Position numbers and translations under genes: made by a program. From Alkalihalobacillus sp. BA299 (GTDB lineage: Bacteria > Bacillota > Bacilli > Bacillales > Bacillaceae_F): DNA of 64,000 bases. Under the pieces are notes generated by a model that saw nothing but the letters and a program-made list of their open reading frames with translations, was not told the origin of the DNA and made no database searches. Positions 55,658-63,040 of the stretch are shown piece by piece; the stretch's first letter is position 1; each line of letters opens with the position of its first letter. The stretch is from contig NZ_JAFLJM010000011.1 in NCBI RefSeq assembly GCF_017745675.1, positions 62,001 through 126,000 on the forward strand, given 5' to 3'.

Positions 55658-56641
55658 TTATGCGTATATGTCTTCCATTAAAGTATCTAGTGATGGCTCT
55701 GGACTATTTTTAGCAAATTCAACAGAGTCTTCAACTTCTTTTTTAGCCTCTTCCCGTAAACGTTCAGCATCCTCTTCTGTAAAAATGCTTGCGTCAATCA
55801 TTACATCGCGTAAACGTGCAATAGGATCTTTTTCTCTCCACTCTTTTTCTTCTTCACGAGTTCGATATTTTTTAGCATCACTTTTAGAGTGACCTTTCCA
55901 ACGATACGTTTTTGCCTCAATAATGGATGGCCCCTCTCCTTTACGAGCATGTTCAACGGCCTCATTCACGCCATTCATTACATCAAAAATATCATTTCCA
56001 TCAACTACTTTTCCAGGAATTCCGTAGCCTTGTGCTCGATCTGCAATATTTTCAATGTTTACCATATCTTTAACTGGTCCTGACATTCCATATTGGTTGT
56101 TTTCACAAATAAAGACGACAGGTAACTTCCATATCGAAGCAAGATTTATTGCTTCATGAAAACTTCCTTCATTTGAAGCACCATCTCCAAAGAAACAAAG
56201 AACAACGTATCCTTCATTTTTCATTTTCGATGTCAAAGCAGCACCAGTAGCAATTGAAAAGCCTCCACCTACAATTCCATTTGCACCTAAGTTCCCTTTT
56301 TCAACATCCGCAATGTGCATTGAACCGCCCTTACCTTTACAATAACCTGTTGTACGACCAAATAGCTCTGCCATCATCTTATTTACATCTGCACCTTTAG
56401 CAATACAATGCCCGTGACCACGGTGGGTACTCGTAATTTTGTCACGATCCTCTAAAACTGCGATAGATCCAGCAGCCGATGCTTCCTGTCCAACAGCTAA
56501 GTGAGTAGTTCCATGAATCATCCCTTTTGCAAAAAATTCATCGACCTTTTCCTCAAAATATCTTATTAACCACATTTGCTTATATAAATTCACCAATTTC
56601 GCTTCTGACACTTGCGCTGGAAGTTTAACAGTTTTTAACAT
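55658..56641 (-). CDS. ThDP-dependent dehydrogenase E1 alpha subunit (AcoA-like)
   Basis: A 327-residue E1 alpha, close to the 333 of Bacillus AcoA and shorter than PdhA (about 370). [25 protein letters not shown] and the ThDP motif [23 protein letters not shown] are intact, and the [11 protein letters not shown] phosphorylation-loop equivalent is present. It is the first gene of the complex, after promoter P5; AGGAGG lies upstream of the ATG. No AcoR activator or sigma-54-type promoter is seen, unlike the Bacillus aco operon, so control differs and follows the SorC-type operators. Confidence 0.9.
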   Translation of the reverse strand: MLKTVKLPAQVSEAKLVNLYKQMWLIRYFEEKVDEFFAKGMIHGTTHLAVGQEASAAGSIAVLEDRDKITSTHRGHGHCIAKGADVNKMMAELFGRTTGYCKGKGGSMHIADVEKGNLGANGIVGGGFSIATGAALTSKMKNEGYVVLCFFGDGASNEGSFHEAINLASIWKLPVVFICENNQYGMSGPVKDMVNIENIADRAQGYGIPGKVVDGNDIFDVMNGVNEAVEHARKGEGPSIIEAKTYRWKGHSKSDAKKYRTREEEKEWREKDPIARLRDVMIDASIFTEEDAERLREEAKKEVEDSVEFAKNSPEPSLDTLMEDIYA

Positions 56642-56661
56642 ATGAATTCCTCCTTTTGTTT

Positions 56662-56723
56662 TTACAAATGTTCGTATGTGTTACATTTGTAATAATCATA
56701 AGTTGTTAAAGCGTTTTCGTCAA
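56662..56723 (-). promoter_or_regulatory. promoter P5 with paired 12-bp operators and cre-like spacer
   Basis: TTGACG (56718-56723), 17 bp, TATGAT (56695-56700), two bases, TTACAAATGTAA (56681-56692, perfect) and GAACATTTGTAA (56662-56673), centres 19 bp apart. The spacer contains CGAAAACGCTTTAA (12 of 14 to cre). It drives the E1a-E1b-E2-E3-SorC 2 operon. Confidence 0.88.
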
Positions 56724-56864
56724 GAGATAAGTGCAATTTTTTTTAATTCATTAATCTTGAGTTAGTTTAGAAATTTGTTTTTAAATAGTTTTGTTTACTT
56801 GTTTTAACCATCTTTTGAAGTTATTTATTTTTACCATTTGATTTCACCGCTTACACTTGTTAAT

Positions 56865-57413
56865 AAGAAAAGCGGAAGGTGTCTGCTTATCGGCGACAAG
56901 CGCTGGAGGGCCAGCAATTAGTGTCCTGACTTTTGGATACGTTTGATGGACCGAAGCGACCTCGAGCCGATGACACCTGCAGCTAGACATGAAAAGCGGA
57001 AGTGTCCGTTTAGTGGCGTATGGACTGGAGCCCTCCCGTATGAGATAAAGGAAACACGGTGAAGCGCTAGCGATCCGATGTTGACTTATCGTAAGGAGGA
57101 GAGCGAAGTCCACTAGACGCTGGACGCTGCAGCTAGACATGAAAAGCGGAAGGTGTCTGCTTATCGGCGACAAGCACTGGAGGGCCAGCAATTAGTGTCC
57201 TGACTTTTGGATACGTTTGATGGACCGAAGCGACCTCGAGCCGATGACACCTGCAGCTAGACATGAAAAGCGGAAGTGTCCGTTTACCGACGTATGGACT
57301 GGACTGAGCCGCAGGAGATATAGGAAACACAATGAACGGTAGTGAATTGATGTTGACTTATCGTACGGCGGTGAGGGCAGTCTCGCTAGTCGGTGGACGC
57401 TGCAGCTAGACAT
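56865..57413 (+). repeat. cluster of repeats B-A-B-A
   Basis: Four elements joined head to tail: B at 56865-56990, A at 56991-57140, B at 57141-57264, A at 57265-57413. Each begins GAAAAGCGGAAG and ends GCAGCTAGACAT. Family B contains GCTGG-agg-GCCAGC and a long arm pair AGGTGTC...GACACCT. The two B copies differ at only a few positions. Open frames across the cluster are by-products. Confidence 0.9.
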
Positions 57414-57464
57414 TAAAAAAATCTCCTTAGCTTTCACAGTAAAATACTGTCAAAACTAAGGAGA
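57414..57464 (-). terminator. terminator of the zinc-ribbon gene
   Basis: A 9-bp stem TCTCCTTAG/CTAAGGAGA (57422-57430 with 57456-57464) with a run of seven T after it on the minus strand. An inner stem CAGTA/TACTG strengthens it. Confidence 0.85.
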
Positions 57465-57477
57465 CCCTAGTTACTTG

Positions 57478-57816
57478 TTATCTATTTTTTCGTTTATAAC
57501 CTTTAATAATTTTTCGAGAGACATTAATATCCTTTAAAATTCGGTAAGGTTTACTTACTACACGTATAGGGAGTGAAAACAAGAAATTCGATAAATCTTC
57601 ACGATACTCCTTTGTAATCCTCGAAGGCTTTGTTGAAATCCGCTCATATATTTCCTTGTAGAATTCTTTACTTACGTCAATATCAAACTCCACAGCATTT
57701 TGACACTCTAGACATTTAACGCTTGCAATCCTATCATTCACATACGTTATATTGTGCTCAATTTCTTCTTTACAACGAATACAAAATAAGTCTGCTTCCA
57801 TTTGTTTTACTTTCAT
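57478..57816 (-). CDS. zinc-ribbon protein of 112 residues, unknown
   Basis: Starts MKVKQMEADLFCIRC. Two CxxC pairs (CIRC and CLEC), 27 residues apart, form a zinc ribbon in the first 50 residues; the rest is basic and helical and ends in KGYKRKNR. Such proteins occur in Bacillus without a known function. The ATG at 57816 has GGGGTG six bases upstream; the GTG at 57825 overlaps that site. It is a single gene with its own terminator. Confidence 0.75.
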   Translation of the reverse strand: MKVKQMEADLFCIRCKEEIEHNITYVNDRIASVKCLECQNAVEFDIDVSKEFYKEIYERISTKPSRITKEYREDLSNFLFSLPIRVVSKPYRILKDINVSRKIIKGYKRKNR

Positions 57817-58022
57817 ATAAAACACCCCGTATGATGAATTTCAAGTACTTAAACCAATAACATTGAGTCGGAGTACATTGCATCTCTAGTATATCGTATC
57901 ATATCAAGGAAATCTTTTTTATTCAACTTTCAAAATGAAATACAATTGAACCTTGTGGTTTAGAAAACAACGTTTTTGATAATCCAGTTAAAATATTCTT
58001 AAATTTCTAGCTACCCCATACC

Positions 58023-58127
58023 CTATTTAGTAGTTTCGAAGTCATCAGCTATGTAACCATCTTTTTCTCGTTTTGCAATTAAATGTTCTTTTAGTTTTTT
58101 TAAAGAAATGGAATGCCCAAAGGACAT
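58023..58127 (-). CDS. doubtful small ORF of 34 residues
   Basis: ATG at 58127, TAG at 58023, ten bases after the stop of the next gene. The product reads GHSISLKKLKEHLIAKREKDG, which looks protein-like, and the frame stays open upstream into the neighbouring gene. The RBS is poor. It may be a coupled small gene or a remnant. The rest of 57828-58022 shows nothing. Confidence 0.3.
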   Translation of the reverse strand: MSFGHSISLKKLKEHLIAKREKDGYIADDFETTK

Positions 58128-58137
58128 ACCACGTCTT

Positions 58138-58536
58138 TTAAACAATTTTAAATTTAAGTAGTCCTTCTAAAGTTCCTTCTTGAGCTAAATCTTGAATTTT
58201 TATTGCCTCTTCAGTTAATGAAGTGGATAGCACGCGAAATTCATATAAACCTTCTTCAAGTCCAACTTCATTAAATGTGTTAATATGCATATCATTTGAT
58301 GCTTGTTTTTCGTCTTGTTCAACTCTAACTTTTCTTAGTAGCTTTTGTTTGCCGTCCCCAGAAATTAGGACTAAATGTAAATCACGTTCTATTTTGTCAA
58401 GAGCTGAAATAAACATAACTAGACTAAATGTGACTCCCTTCTCTTCTTTTTTAAAATGATTATGTATACCTTTTAGTGAACCAGTACTTTTGTCAGCCTC
58501 GTGACAGAGAACGAGATTAATATTAAGTTTATTCAT
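58138..58536 (-). CDS. hypothetical protein of 132 residues, beta-rich
   Basis: Starts MNKLNINLVLCHEADKS and is rich in predicted beta strands (VTFSLVMFISALDKIERDLHLVLIS). It resembles short phage-associated or C2-like beta-sandwich proteins, but I cannot assign a family with confidence. AGAGGTG seven bases upstream selects the ATG at 58536. No signal peptide. Confidence 0.65.
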   Translation of the reverse strand: MNKLNINLVLCHEADKSTGSLKGIHNHFKKEEKGVTFSLVMFISALDKIERDLHLVLISGDGKQKLLRKVRVEQDEKQASNDMHINTFNEVGLEEGLYEFRVLSTSLTEEAIKIQDLAQEGTLEGLLKFKIV

Positions 58537-58618
58537 CATACACCTCTTCAATTCATAGGATATTCTCTAAATATACACAACTTTATTCAACTTTTGAAGC
58601 TTCTGATGAAAATGGAAA

Positions 58619-58658
58619 AGCTATTTCAATAGAGCATGTCCACTCTAATGAAATAGCT
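58619..58658 (-). terminator. terminator of the YozQ-like gene
   Basis: A 10-bp stem AGCTATTTCA/TGAAATAGCT, extended by TAGAG/CTCTA with a one-base bulge, followed on the minus strand by TTTCCATTTTC. Confidence 0.75.
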
Positions 58659-58697
58659 AAAATGGTTAGTTGTTTATTCCATTTCTTAACTATCCAA

Positions 58698-58943
58698 TTA
58701 TTCGTTTTCCAAATCCTCCATTTCCTTAAACCCTTCTTCTGCTTTTCCAAGATCAGCATTATTTCGAGTTTCCTCGATCTGACCATCAATGGTCCCTTCT
58801 ACATAAGAATCACTCACTTGTTCATGAACAAAAGCTAACCCTTTTTCCGTTTCATTTGAGCTTTTGTAATCTGATGGATCATACGAATTTTCAGCAACAT
58901 CTTTACTATGTTCCATTGATGGTTTGTTATTGTGTTTATTCAT
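58698..58943 (-). CDS. YozQ-like small acidic protein
   Basis: An 81-residue, very hydrophilic protein with the line EKGLAFVHEQVSDSYVEGTIDG, matching my memory of the Bacillus YozQ family (DUF4025), function unknown. The ATG at 58943 has GGGAGG seven bases upstream. It is a single gene; a terminator follows. Such proteins are often made in sporulation or stationary phase, which is inference here. Confidence 0.7.
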   Translation of the reverse strand: MNKHNNKPSMEHSKDVAENSYDPSDYKSSNETEKGLAFVHEQVSDSYVEGTIDGQIEETRNNADLGKAEEGFKEMEDLENE

Positions 58944-59054
58944 TTTAAAACCTCCCTTCATTAGCTATAGTTTGCCTTTAGTGAAAAATAATATGATTAC
59001 TTACTTTGTCATGAAGTTAGGATGAAATACAAAAAAGGATGACCTAAATGTTAG

Positions 59055-59077
59055 ACACCACATGAAATACGTGGTGT
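59055..59077 (-). terminator. weak terminator after the YjcZ-type gene
   Basis: ACACCAC/GTGGTGT stem of 7 bp with a 9-base loop; the T-rich tail CTAACATTTAGG is poor. Confidence 0.45.
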
Positions 59078-59117
59078 ACAATACATTGAAAAGTCATCCT
59101 CATTAAGTGGCCACTAA

Positions 59118-59216
59118 TTAATACCCGTAACCAGTGTATGAAGCTCCGATAATGATTAATAGGATAAATAATACAACGATTAACGCAAAACCACCAGTGT
59201 ACCCGTACCCAGACAT
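59118..59216 (-). CDS. YjcZ-family small membrane protein
   Basis: A 32-residue protein: Gly/Tyr-rich start [15 protein letters not shown], one membrane span and the end SYTGYGY. This is the YjcZ/YczO type found in Bacillus and linked to sporulation. ATG at 59216, AAAGGAG nine bases upstream. Confidence 0.85.
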   Translation of the reverse strand: MSGYGYTGGFALIVVLFILLIIIGASYTGYGY

Positions 59217-59296
59217 CCCGCTCACTCCTTTAAATAATTTTCACTCTTACAACCATACTGTATGCAGATAAGTTAATTTTGTTTAGGCTAAAAAAC

Positions 59297-59455
59297 TTAC
59301 TTTTTCTTTCTTGTAGCTTTAGGTTGTTCTTTTTGTTCTGGTTGGACCTCTGGCTTTCTAGGTCTACCAAATAAAATAATATCCCACGGATCATACTGTT
59401 CCATTTCTTCCTTTGGCTGTTCAGCACCCGTGCTATTTTGTTTTTTATCTTCCAC
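59297..59455 (-). CDS. small charged protein of 52 residues
   Basis: The GTG at 59455 has GAGGAGG seven bases upstream, and the frame runs to TAA at 59297. The product is Glu/Lys/Gln-rich around a conserved-looking core YDPWDIILFGRPRKP and resembles short YqzJ-like Bacillus proteins, function unknown. A competing longer frame over the same bases (59230-59475) starts inside this RBS and has an odd composition, so it is rejected. Confidence 0.75.
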   Translation of the reverse strand: MEDKKQNSTGAEQPKEEMEQYDPWDIILFGRPRKPEVQPEQKEQPKATRKKK

Positions 59456-59552
59456 CTCAAGCCCTCCTCAAACATTAATCAGTCTCATGATATTCGTTTT
59501 TTCTGATTTGGTTTGGGCTATACGCTTATTTTTTCTCTTTAGGCGTGTACTA

Positions 59553-59795
59553 AGAAAAGCGGAAGGTGTCTGCTTATCGGCGACAAGCGCTGGAGGGCCA
59601 GCAATTAGTGTCCTGACTTTTGGACACGTTTGATGGACCGAAGCGACCTCGAGCCGATGACACCTACAGCTAGACAAGAAAAGCGGAAGGTGTCTGTTTA
59701 TCGGCGACAAGCGCTGGAGGGCCAGCAATTAGTGTCTTGACTTTTAGACACGTTTGATGGACCGAAGCGACCTCGAGCCGATGACACCTGCAGCT
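59553..59795 (+). repeat. two tandem copies of repeat family B
   Basis: B copies at 59553-59676 and 59677-59795, nearly identical. The second lacks the usual end TAGACA and runs directly into the TetR gene, to which it supplies the last codons. Confidence 0.9.
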
Positions 59796-60360
59796 GATTT
59801 ATTGTATAAAGTCCTCTTAAAAAAGCATCAATGAGAAGGGTAAAGCTTACATTGACATCTAGCGGAAGTCCAAATCCCCCTTTTTGTTCCAAGGAAGCAA
59901 ATCCATGGAGAATACTTCTTAAACCTCTTACAGCATGAAGTGATGCTTCCTTTGATAAGTTATACGCTGAAAGTACATCAACAGCTAGCTTGACAATTTT
60001 ACTGCCTGCATATTGGAGTTCAGGATCATTTGCATCAGGTGCTTGAAGAGTCGTCTCGTACAAACCAGGATGAGCTCGGACAAATGCAACATATGCGATT
60101 GCTAACGAGCGCACAGCGTCATCACCAGTTTTATCACGAGCTGCCTCTGCTAATTTGTCAAAAAGTTGTTCTAAGCCATAAATCGCAATCTTTTTCTTTA
60201 ATTCTTCTAAACTAGCAATATGATTATAAAGTGAAGGTGATCGTACTTGGAGCTTTTTAGCTAGCGATGCCAATGTGACTGCTTCAATCCCTTTGGCATC
60301 GGCCATTTCTGCCGCAATTATTACAATTGTTTCTGTATCTAGACCTACTCTAGGTGACAT
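59698..60360 (-). CDS. TetR-family regulator with a repeat-derived C-terminus
   Basis: A 220-residue TetR repressor. Residues 1-55 are the HTH (VTLASLAKKLQVRSPSLYNHI) and 75-190 the ligand domain, with HAVRGLRSILHGFASLEQKGGFGLP as in the TetR group found beside MBL hydrolases. The normal end is near LYTI at about residue 190. After it, about 30 residues (from QVSSARGRFG) are translated repeat B, so the repeat removed the stop codon. It starts three bases after the MBL gene ends, so one operon, and the double palindrome upstream of MBL is its likely operator. Confidence 0.88.
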   Translation of the reverse strand: MSPRVGLDTETIVIIAAEMADAKGIEAVTLASLAKKLQVRSPSLYNHIASLEELKKKIAIYGLEQLFDKLAEAARDKTGDDAVRSLAIAYVAFVRAHPGLYETTLQAPDANDPELQYAGSKIVKLAVDVLSAYNLSKEASLHAVRGLRSILHGFASLEQKGGFGLPLDVNVSFTLLIDAFLRGLYTINQLQVSSARGRFGPSNVSKSQDTNCWPSSACRR

Positions 60361-60363
60361 ATA

Positions 60364-61083
60364 TCATTCCCTCCTAAAATTTCTTTCTGCTTCATCTATT
60401 GCTCGTTTCATTTGAGCTAATGGATTCTTTACCATTTCACCATGACCTACAGCAAGTAGCGAAGGTTGAAATTCAATGAGTTTTCGTGCGCTTTCAAGCG
60501 CTACTCGTTTATTCCAAGTAGCTAATGCAGGAAACGGAAAACTGAGTTTAAGCTGACTAACTACCGTTACACCACTCCGTGTGTGAAAGGCATCCCCTGC
60601 AATGAGCTCATGGCCTCTCGTATCAAAAAATGCCATCTGACCTGGCGTATGCCCTGGAGCAGCTATAGCTAAAAGTGAACCAACACGGTCCCCGTCAGAC
60701 AGTAAGGTATCCGCTTTTGTCTTTAACTTTTTCGGAACTCCTCCACGGATAGGCGTTTGCGGTTCCTCTTGATCAAGACTCTTGTCTCCTTCCATTAATC
60801 TAGAGTCACGATGTGAAATATAAACAGGAACATGAGGCAACTCTTTTTTTAACTCGTCTAAAGCACCAATATGGTCTTCATGAGCGTGTGTTAACACGAT
60901 ACGAGTAATCGGTTTGTTTAGTTGCTGAGCCGTTTTGAGAATGGCCTTATGGCTATAAGGCAAAGCAGCATCAATTAATGTCAAACCTTCTTCTTCTTCG
61001 ACCATATAACAGTTAACAGGAAAAAAACGTGGCATAAATGACAATTGATATACTGACCCTTCTCTTTTCAATCTCAAATTCAT
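60364..61083 (-). CDS. metallo-beta-lactamase-fold hydrolase
   Basis: A 239-residue MBL-fold enzyme. Metal ligands are in LTHAHEDHIGAL (HxHxDH), APGHTPGQ and AGDAFH. It is of the single-domain type with an extra Arg/Lys-rich strand, often annotated as a hydrolase of unknown substrate. GGAGAG precedes the ATG. It is cotranscribed with the TetR gene, so its substrate may be related to the effector. Confidence 0.85.
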   Translation of the reverse strand: MNLRLKREGSVYQLSFMPRFFPVNCYMVEEEEGLTLIDAALPYSHKAILKTAQQLNKPITRIVLTHAHEDHIGALDELKKELPHVPVYISHRDSRLMEGDKSLDQEEPQTPIRGGVPKKLKTKADTLLSDGDRVGSLLAIAAPGHTPGQMAFFDTRGHELIAGDAFHTRSGVTVVSQLKLSFPFPALATWNKRVALESARKLIEFQPSLLAVGHGEMVKNPLAQMKRAIDEAERNFRRE

Positions 61084-61096
61084 CTCTCCTTATAAA

Positions 61097-61142
61097 ACTA
61101 ATACCATTAGTTTTATTGTAACTAATGGTATTAGTTTTTCAA
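61097..61142 (-). promoter_or_regulatory. MBL/TetR promoter with two nested operators
   Basis: TTGAAA (61137-61142), 16 bp, TACAAT (61115-61120). ACTAATGGTATTAGT (61121-61135) occupies the spacer, and its inverted copy ACTAATACCATTAGT (61097-61111) covers the start point; each is itself nearly palindromic. Centres are 24 bp apart. This is typical of a TetR operator pair. Confidence 0.8.
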
Positions 61143-61190
61143 GAAGTTTTTTCCATAATATTAAAATAGCAGTCTCGATCGACATTAAAT

Positions 61191-61786
61191 TCTTACTTCA
61201 GATATATCAGTCTTACTTCAGATATATCAGTCTAACTCCAGATATATCAGTCTAACTCCAGATATATCGGTCTAATTCCGGATATATCAGTCTAACTCCA
61301 GATATATCAGTCTTACTCCAGATATATCAGTCTTACTCCAGATATATCGGTCTAATTCCGGATATATCAGTCTTACTCCAGATATATCAGTCTTACTCCA
61401 GATATATCAGTCTAACTCCAGATATATCGGTCTAATTCCGGATATATCAGTCTTACTCCAGATATATCAGTCTTACTCCAGATATATCAGTCTTACTCCA
61501 GATATATCAGTCTTACTCCAGATATATCAGTCTTACTCCAGATATATCAGTCTTACTCAAGATATATCAGTCTTACTTCAGATATATCAGTCTTACTTCA
61601 GATATATCAGTCTTACTCCAGATATATCAGTCTTACTCCAGATATATCGGTCTAATTCCGGATATATCGGTCTAATTCCGGATATATCAGTCTAACTCCA
61701 GATATATCAGTCTTACTCCAGATATATCAGTCTTACTCCAGATATATCAGTCTAACTCCGGATATATCAGTCTAACTCCAGATATA
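61191..61786. repeat. 20-bp tandem repeat array 2 (29 full units)
   Basis: Units are exactly 20 bp from 61201 to 61780, plus half units at both ends. The main types are GATATATCAGTCTTACTCCA, GATATATCAGTCTAACTCCA and GATATATCGGTCTAATTCCG. The third type occurs as units 4, 8, 12, 23 and 24, so an 80-bp higher-order period is visible at the start. Same unit as the array at 9571-9733. Confidence 0.97.
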
Positions 61787-61854
61787 GCAACCGAACAACT
61801 GGCTATAATAATACCAAATCATATGATGTAAAAGTGGAGATATAAATGATAAAA

Positions 61855-61884
61855 ACGGGCGAAACCTCATATGATTTCACCCGT
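61855..61884 (-). terminator. rsgI terminator
   Basis: A 10-bp stem ACGGGCGAAA/TTTCACCCGT with one G-U pair, followed on the minus strand by TTTTTATC. Confidence 0.8.
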
Positions 61885-61913
61885 CTTCATTTCTTCAAAA
61901 AATCTCGTTATTC

Positions 61914-63038
61914 TTATGGCCCTCTTTTCTCATTTGCTGCATTAGAGGATTGACTCGGTCGATCAGGGCGCTCTTCTTCTTTTTGCTCCACAGGAGATGG
62001 TTCTGATCTACTACCTTCCTTACTTTCTTTTTCAGTCTGTGCTGGTTCCTTGTCACTTTTTCCTCGGTCAACTGGTGGGCCGCCTTTGTTTTCCGGTTGA
62101 TTTCCGCGATTCGAATTCTCCTGCGGTTGCTTTTGTTCTTTTTTTACAGGAGGAGTCTGTTTATTATCCTCTTGTTTAGGTACTTCTTTTGGCACAGCTT
62201 TTTTGGGTATTTCTTTCGGTTCAACTTCCGGCTTTGGTGACATAGATTTGTTTTCACTTTCAATATCAGGTTTTGACGATCTAGATTTATCTATGGTGCT
62301 CTCTTGTTTTGGCTGCCTTTCCATTCTTTTTAACTCGGAGATCGTTTTCCCGCTGATCTCTTTTTGACTTTGAACAATTCCCTTTTCTTCTAATTGCTTG
62401 TATTCTTTATAATAATTAATTGAGAGGTTGGACTTCTTCGCTTCGTCATAAACTTCCTTTTCATCTAATGTGACTACGATAGGAACGACGGTTTGATTTT
62501 TATTGAGTGAGATGTTAATGGTATTTTTTAATTCAGAGACCAACTCATCTGACGTTTCTTGCAAAGGAATGACAGATGTTACAACAATGGGTTCCTCCTG
62601 CTTTTCCATTACACCTGTTTCTACTGTCTGATCAATAATCTGGTCAATGACTGTATATAGGTGGTCATTCCAATGGATCGACTCTAAAATTTCAACACCT
62701 GCTTTATTTAGTCCCTGTGCTCGAATGACTTCCAAATTACTATTGGTTGCAATTTCGATACTTGGGTTAATATCAAGAGAAATGATATATACTTCTTCCG
62801 CATCTCCACCAAAAGGGAAAATAAAAGAAGTGACGAGCATTAAAAATAGCGCAGCCGCAATCGAGCCATACGTGAACAAAGGTACTCTCCTTCTCTTTTT
62901 TTCAATATGAGTAAATGATTGACCAATAAGTGGTACCTCTGAATGAGAGCGAGGAATATTTTTAAACTGACCATTATTCGTAAGTAGGACGATATGTTGT
63001 TCAGTAACTTTTACAACCGTACCTTGAATCGTCTCCAT
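61914..63038 (-). CDS. rsgI: anti-sigma-I factor, RsgI type
   Basis: A 374-residue membrane anti-sigma factor. Residues 1-48 are the cytoplasmic RsgI_N domain that holds SigI (GTVVKVTEQHIVLLTNNGQF); about 52-75 is one membrane span; about 80-210 is the extracellular domain typical of RsgI (SLDINPSIEIATNSNLEVI). Residues 225-374 are low complexity, rich in Lys, Pro, Glu and Ser, with repeated KPE/PKE words and no carbohydrate-binding module. It starts two bases after the sigI stop, so the two are coupled. Confidence 0.92.
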   Translation of the reverse strand: METIQGTVVKVTEQHIVLLTNNGQFKNIPRSHSEVPLIGQSFTHIEKKRRRVPLFTYGSIAAALFLMLVTSFIFPFGGDAEEVYIISLDINPSIEIATNSNLEVIRAQGLNKAGVEILESIHWNDHLYTVIDQIIDQTVETGVMEKQEEPIVVTSVIPLQETSDELVSELKNTINISLNKNQTVVPIVVTLDEKEVYDEAKKSNLSINYYKEYKQLEEKGIVQSQKEISGKTISELKRMERQPKQESTIDKSRSSKPDIESENKSMSPKPEVEPKEIPKKAVPKEVPKQEDNKQTPPVKKEQKQPQENSNRGNQPENKGGPPVDRGKSDKEPAQTEKESKEGSRSEPSPVEQKEEERPDRPSQSSNAANEKRGP

Positions 63039-63040
63039 CT

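Noticed and set aside
56662..56760. Sigma-54 (-12/-24) promoter expected for an aco operon
   Set aside because: No TGGCAC-N5-TTGCA match; a good sigma-A promoter is present.
56844..57437. Several ORFs of 65-115 residues
   Set aside because: They are translations of repeats A and B and recur wherever the repeats do; no RBS.
59230..59475. 81-residue ORF
   Set aside because: It starts inside the RBS of the gene at 59297-59455 and has unlikely composition.
61191..61786. CRISPR array
   Set aside because: The 20-bp units are contiguous with no unique spacers and no cas genes lie near.
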